Shown here in pieces: positions 59,561 through 64,000 of a DNA stretch of 64,000 nt. Position numbers and translations under genes: made by a program. The stretch spans positions 53,920,073 to 53,984,072 of the forward strand of contig JACMZG010001870.1 in NCBI GenBank assembly GCA_018340805.1, in the 5' to 3' direction. Below the pieces are notes generated by a model. That model ran no database searches. It was not told the origin of the DNA and was given only the letters and a program-made list of their open reading frames with translations. Source of the stretch: Microvelia longipes. Lineage: Eukaryota; Arthropoda; Insecta; Hemiptera; Veliidae. Positions within the stretch are counted from its first letter, which is position 1, and every line of letters begins with the position of its first letter.

Positions 59561-59638
59561 AGAATAAAAACTCTCTCCACAGTTAAAGATTTTATTAAAA
59601 ACAAAGCAGAGCGCTTTCGACTAAACAAGTGTCTTCTC
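59561..59638. repeat. 78-bp inverted repeat, left
   Basis: AGAATAAAAACTCTCTCCAC ... ACAAAGCAGAGCGCTTTCGA matches, inverted and about 80% alike, 61570-61647. The two may be ends of one element that contains or was invaded by the copia remnant. Confidence 0.6.
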
Positions 59639-59834
59639 TAATAGACCTTGGTTCAATAAATCTTTCCCTTTCTTCTCTTCTAAAAATTTAACATCTCTGG
59701 ATTCAAATATTTTTTTTTTCTCACTATTAAAAATTCACTCACTATTGGATTTAGGCAAATAAGCTGTACAGCTTATTCGCCTTAATCCAATGAAGTTAAA
59801 AAAAACAACAATTTTGAGCAACAGTTAACTACAT

Positions 59835-60545
59835 AGTTAACTGTTGCTCGATACCCTGCTGTTTATACAGTTGAGTAATTTTATGGTTATACCACTCAGT
59901 TCCGTTATCACTTTTGATATATTTAATTCTATATTCTTTATTTTTTGACCTAATTATAAATTATTTTATATTTTCAAATGTTTTGGATTTTTTTATTTAA
60001 GAATCGAGTGAATATTTACCTACTATAATCATCTACTATAGTCATAATATATCTAGATCCCCCAAGGACTCTTCTTCTATTGGACCAACTAAGTCTACAT
60101 GAAGTAGTTGGAGGGGTTTAGAAGACTGTTTATGAACTACTGAATGAAATGATTTGCGAGGAAATTTTGCTTTTGCACAAGACACACAATGCTTTTCCAG
60201 CAAGTGTGTTTTCACAGCATTTAATCAAAATGTCCAAGTAATTAAGTTTTTTATAAATAAATAAATGAATATCACAACTTCATTAATATTAATATGGTCA
60301 TCACAACGTCGTAATAGCTTAAATACCTCATAGTCATTAAAGAGTTTTACAATTTCCAAATTCCTCAATGGAGTAAAACGCATGTTTTAACTGGATCTGT
60401 TTTACATAAGCTTTAAACTGCTCTGGTGGAAGGTTGATAATCCCTATATCCAAATGATTAATTAGTCTGACGCCTTGGTGATGAGGTGATAAGGATGTTA
60501 GGTGGAGGCAATGAGCTCCTTGATCCAGTCAAACCTTGTTTCATA
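59835..60545 (-). pseudogene. Ty1/copia pol remnant (GAG-pre-integrase, integrase)
   Basis: Minus strand, broken frames: NLPPEQFKAYVKQIQL-like pre-integrase text, then KHCVSCAKAKFPRKSF-type zinc and linker text, LGGSRYIMTIVDDYSRYI (integrase, first Asp region), and SDNGTEWYNHKITQLYKQQG with IEQQLT (the DNG motif). The order fits copia integrase. LTRs were not identified. Confidence 0.75.
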
Positions 60546-61569
60546 TGAATGCTTTTTCTCAGGTGAGCAGATTCAAGATGTATATAGATAGTAAGGTATT
60601 TTCCATTGAACCATGGCACATTAATTTTATTGCTCATTATTTTTTCTTAACTTTTTTTTAAGTTTATTTATGATTATTTTGTCAAAAAAAATTATATGAC
60701 TTACCAATATTGTGTAATATTGATTCAAATTTTATCTTGTCTTTCAATTTTATTCTAGTCCTGGGCCCATAACCTTTGTTGTTCGGAAATTTAAGTTTGA
60801 ATTTTTAAGTTTAAAAATCCACGGGATTTTTATGGAAATTCCTTGAAAATTTATTTTTGTAATTTTGGATAGTTTTATTTTTAATCTGGTTTATTTCTTT
60901 TCTATCGGTGTATATTTTATTTTGGTTGAATGGTTTCTTAATTTTATTTAATTTAGTTTTGTAGTAGAATATTGAGGAGGCTTTGATTTTTCACTCGCAA
61001 TGGAGGTTAGAAAATTTTGGTTGTCCGCTTGTGGCCTCAGCGTTGCCGAGGGCTTGTCCCTTTTACTTTATTAGTTAGATTTATTTTTGGTTTGTTTTTG
61101 GCTTCAGTCATTTAGTAGAGTTAAATTATGTTGTGCAGGACATTTTTTTAAAGTTATATAGTCTCCCTTCAAATGAAGGTAAGATTCGTAATTTTATACT
61201 TCTAAGTCTATGTCATTCACCATGTTGCCGTAGCTCGCTTTTCATGTTTTCTAATGGTTCCGTTCTCGATTTATTTTACAGGGTTCTAGTCTTGGCTAAG
61301 ATGGCAGGTCTAGGCATGGTACTTGGTTCTAAATTTGATTAAAATGAGTACAAGGTATTTTAGTCAACCGTTCATCCCTTCTCCTCAACCAACCTTTTAA
61401 ACACATTCTAGTTTTATGATTTAAGTTACGTTTTAAGTATTGCATAGCTTTATTTAAACCTAAAGTATAGTTTTTACCTTTTATAGTGATGCAATAAAAA
61501 TATATACATTTAATCGTCTTAACTGTGGTTATGAACCGTCACCAGGTTATTTGTTTAATAGGCATTGAT
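60546..61569. other. unassigned repeat-like sequence
   Basis: A frame at 61133-61342 (69 codons) resembles nothing I know. Probably part of the element bounded by the inverted repeats 59561-59638 and 61570-61647. Confidence 0.35.
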
Positions 61570-61647
61570 GATGACATCTTGTTAGGGCGAAAGCACTCTG
61601 CTTTACTTTTAATAAAATCTATAACTGTGAAGAGACTTTTTATTCTT
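61570..61647. repeat. 78-bp inverted repeat, right
   Basis: ATGACATCTTGTTAGGGCGA, AAGCACTCTGCTTTACTTTT, then AATAAAATCTATAACTGTGA: the inverse of 59561-59638. GATGA...GCGAAAGC text recalls ends of Penelope-like elements, but no Penelope RT is present. Confidence 0.55.
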
Positions 61648-61690
61648 TTGTTCTAAACAAATGATTGCATGATTGGTCTCCATATTAGTT

Positions 61691-62591
61691 TAGTAGTGAT
61701 GAGTGGGCACAATGAGACAATGTGATATTGTTTTTACAGAACAATATTTCACTCCACACTGATATTCATGTTACACGTTAATACCTAAAAATAAAAACCT
61801 TAAATAGTGAATAATTCATAATAAACAGGAAAATCAAAAAAACTACTCATGCTGTTAAAATTATTAATTAAGAAAAAAGAGGTAAAACTTACATACCGTT
61901 AGATAGTCTAACTAAGTTAAAATCAAGGTCTGAATAATGTTACAAATACCTAAAAATAATAGCAATAAATTACCAATTGAAAATAACTCATAAAATAGAA
62001 GGTGAGTAAAGACTGATAAGGATAATCAAAACAAAATATATTATAAGATGCTAACTTACTGTTAAACATGCAAAAGTCGAAGTGCAGAAGTGCAATAATT
62101 AACTATTTCATTCTTTAATTATTAGTTTTTATTAAATTTGGTTGTTTTTGTGTTTTAGCAGTAGTAATAGTAGATTTAGTGTAGATATGCACTTCGACTT
62201 TTGCATGTTTAACAGTATGTTAGCATCTTATAATATATTTTGTTTTGATTATCCTTATCAGTCTTTATTCACCTTCTATTTTATGAGTTATTTTCAATTG
62301 GTAATTTATTGCTATTATTTTTAGGTATGTGTAACATTATTCAGACCTTGATTTTAACTTAGTTAGACTATCCTAACGGTATGTAAGTTTTTACCTCTTT
62401 TTTCTTAATTAATAATTTTAACAGCATGAGTAGTTTTTTTGATTTTATTTTCCTGTTTATTATGAATTATTCACTATTTAAGGTTTTTATTTTTAGGTAT
62501 TAACGTGTAACATGAATATCAGTGTGGAGTGAAATATTGTTCTGTAAAAACAATATCACATTGTCTCATTTGTGCCCACTCATCACTACTA
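61691..62591. mobile_element. 0.9-kb fold-back element next to exon 13
   Basis: Arms of about 400 bp (61691-62090 and 62184-62591) are nearly perfect inverted copies: the left begins TAGTAGTGATGAGTGGGCAC, the right ends GTGCCCACTCATCACTACT. The loop is about 90 bp. The right end is 20 bp before the exon 13 acceptor (62611). No ORF; superfamily unknown. Confidence 0.93.
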
Positions 62592-62611
62592 ATGATTGTT
62601 ACATGTTACAG

Positions 62612-62841
62612 ATCTATGAAGCGTACATAGAGAAGTTACTGCTCAACCCCACCCTGAGAGGATCCGAGATGTTACACTGGTTCCTTACCAGCCCTGTAGA
62701 ACATTTGTCCTACATGGAGGAGAATGCTTTCAACAAGTTATTGAAGAGATCTGTTGGGACACTAAAGAAAGAGAGAGGACAAAACCTAGACACATTCATA
62801 CAGACCTACATACAATCCACTGAGAGCAAGCAGAAGAATAA
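62612..62841 (+). CDS. SNX14: SNX14 exon 13: PX domain end
   Basis: Acceptor TTACAG, donor GTAAGC. 76 codons plus two bases: IYEAYIEKLLLNPTLRGSEM, LHWFLTSPVEHLSYMEENAF, NKLLKRSVGTLKKERGQNLD and TFIQTYIQSTESKQK. ExYIxKLLxxPxLxxSxxLxxFLSP closes the PX domain; xKxxxGQxLxxFIxxxIxSxES is the SNX14-specific continuation. The acceptor sits about 20 bp from a 0.9-kb fold-back (61691-62591), and a 25-bp tandem repeat starts 5 bp after the donor. Confidence 0.93.
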
Positions 62842-62846
62842 GTAAG

Positions 62847-62926
62847 CATGTGCTTTCTCCCACTAGTACAGCGTGTGCTTTCTCCCACTAGTACAGCGTG
62901 TGCTTTCTCCCACTAGTACAGCGTGT
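62847..62926. repeat. 25-bp tandem repeat, three copies
   Basis: Three exact copies of GTGCTTTCTCCCACTAGTACAGC plus GT, starting five bases after the exon 13 donor. The copies contain TTTCTCCCACTAGTACAG, an acceptor-like pyrimidine tract with AG. Confidence 0.95.
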
Positions 62927-63012
62927 CCTACTAATTCTATACTGTCAAATACTATTGCTATTTAACTTACTCAGCCAAAAAACTGTCCTATAGCTATAAC
63001 TATAGGCCTATA

Positions 63013-63130
63013 ACTATAACTGTCAGTTATAGTTGTTACACTATAGCAATAACTGTCGGTTATAGTTGTTACACTATAGCAATAACTGTCAGTTATAGTT
63101 GTTACACTATAGCAATAACCGTCGGTTATA
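63013..63130. repeat. 39-bp tandem repeat
   Basis: Three copies of GTTATAGTTGTTACACTATA followed by GCAATAACTGTCG. Each contains inverted TATAGT/ACTATA. Intron 13. Confidence 0.93.
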
Positions 63131-63462
63131 CTTTGAATTCTAGAAGTTAAGAATTCCAGAAGTTAATGCCAACTTAAATGACAAAAACAATCATTTTGGT
63201 TTTGGATTTAATAGTAATAGTAATTAGGAAACATGAAGTGTATTTCATGTCTTTTCTTAGCTAAGGCTTTTTAGATAGATCCCTCCTTCAGGAGGCCTTG
63301 TTCTAGTTTAGAAGTGTTTACATGTCATATTGCTTGCATCTTCAATGAATCAGTGCATCAGGGGCTTTTATTTTGAAATAAACATTTATTTCAGAGCTAT
63401 TGTTATTATCAAGTGTTTAGACTAGGCAGGATATTTTATTTTGCTTGATCTGTTTTGTTTAG

Positions 63463-63638
63463 ATTAGATTTTGTTGGTTCTTACGAAGTATCTCCTCGCA
63501 GGAAGAGAATATTAACTAACAGTGTATTCAAAGATAATTTATCTCTACCTTTAGATCTGTTTGCATCCACTGCTTATGGTGAGACGTGTATTAGAGTTGC
63601 TGCTATAACAACTCCCACCCAGGCAGTTCTCTATATAG
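63463..63638 (+). CDS. SNX14: SNX14 exon 14: post-PX linker
   Basis: Acceptor GTTTAG, donor GTACCA. One base completes Lys, then LDFVGSYEVSPRRKRILTNS, VFKDNLSLPLDLFASTAYGE, TCIRVAAITTPTQAVLYI, ending with one base. Vertebrate SNX14 has LFNDLFKNNA followed by the GVYDYLMYVGRVVF strand at this point; VFKDN and QAVLYI are the probable equivalents, more diverged than other exons. The nexin-C (PXC) domain would follow to the right of the window. Confidence 0.75.
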
Positions 63639-63863
63639 GTACCAGTTTCCTTACTCTCATTCTTTTACTCATTTAAATTCTATGTTTTCTCCTAATTTTA
63701 AATATTTTGGTTTTTCAAGTATTGCCATAGGGCTCCTTAAACCCTAGCCCAACCTCTATGGTAGAACTATGTAAGAAATCCTCAGGTAAACTTATATTCT
63801 AGAGGATGTTAAACAAGTAGATACTTACAGATGTCTTTAATCAAATGGATAACATCCATGGTT

Positions 63864-64000
63864 TGAGGTCATGCCTTGTAAGTTGTACTGTGTAAGGTTG
63901 TACTGTGTCCATGCCTTACAAGGTGGTACTGTGTCCATGCCTTGCAAGGTGTACTGTGTCATTTGTACTGCATGCTTGCAAGGTTGTACTGTGTCCATGC
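63864..64000. repeat. minisatellite at window edge
   Basis: Repeats of AAGGTTGTACTGTGTCCATG plus CCTTGC, about 26 bp, running off the right edge. Confidence 0.9.

Overview
This is a eukaryotic, AT-rich, repeat-laden genomic window. It holds one host gene, read on the + strand from about 631 to the right edge region (last exon seen 63463-63638), and almost everything else is transposable elements, minisatellites and fold-back DNA lying in its introns. The host gene is recognisable exon by exon as a sorting nexin-14 (SNX14) orthologue: a transmembrane exon, the PXA domain, an RGS domain, a linker, the PX domain and the start of the C-terminal region. Fourteen exons were placed by hand; their splice phases agree at every junction. 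The 5' end and the nexin-C (PXC) part lie outside the window. LOA/R1-like and jockey-like LINEs, BEL/Pao, copia, Tigger/pogo and hAT elements together suggest an arthropod, probably an insect; the species cannot be told from sequence alone.

Layout. 1-2900: exons 1-4, with minisatellites. 2960-6740: a minisatellite and two related satellite-bearing elements, one carrying an expanded GCTCGCTTCGCTCGC array. 6741-14030: a jockey-like LINE interrupted by a Tigger-like element and by a second, L1-like LINE, the latter flanked by a direct repeat of roughly 425 bp. 14847-15624: exons 5-6. 16250-20000: a PHD-finger LINE ORF1 interrupted by an antisense LINE. 20224-26130: exons 7-9, with fold-back copies and a BEL/Pao 3' fragment. 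26890-30205: a second GCTCGC satellite, a 288-bp tandem repeat and a terminal perfect palindrome. 30227-37000: LINE fragments and a 907-bp hAT element. 37398-48595: an 11.2-kb fold-back element. 50058-53580: exons 10-12. 53828-59505: a 21-bp minisatellite split by a nest of fold-back, Tigger and LINE sequence. 59561-62591: copia remnant and a 0.9-kb fold-back. 62612-63638: exons 13-14, then minisatellites.

The strongest candidate for something undescribed is 37398-48595. It has termini that match as inverted repeats, an exact 9-bp target duplication (TGTGTATAT), and arms of about 2.3-2.9 kb built from some 14 tandem ~153-bp units, each carrying the 12-bp perfect palindrome GTTCGGCCGAAC. No transposase is visible. 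Its core is a LOA-type LINE, itself interrupted by a 1.3-kb BEL-like element with 141-bp LTRs and a TGAGG target duplication.

The transposon ORFs are nearly all broken by single-base indels, and one host exon (exon 4) is as well. Part of this may be assembly error, so no claim rests on frameshifts alone. All family assignments are from motif recognition by eye; no alignment or database search was run.
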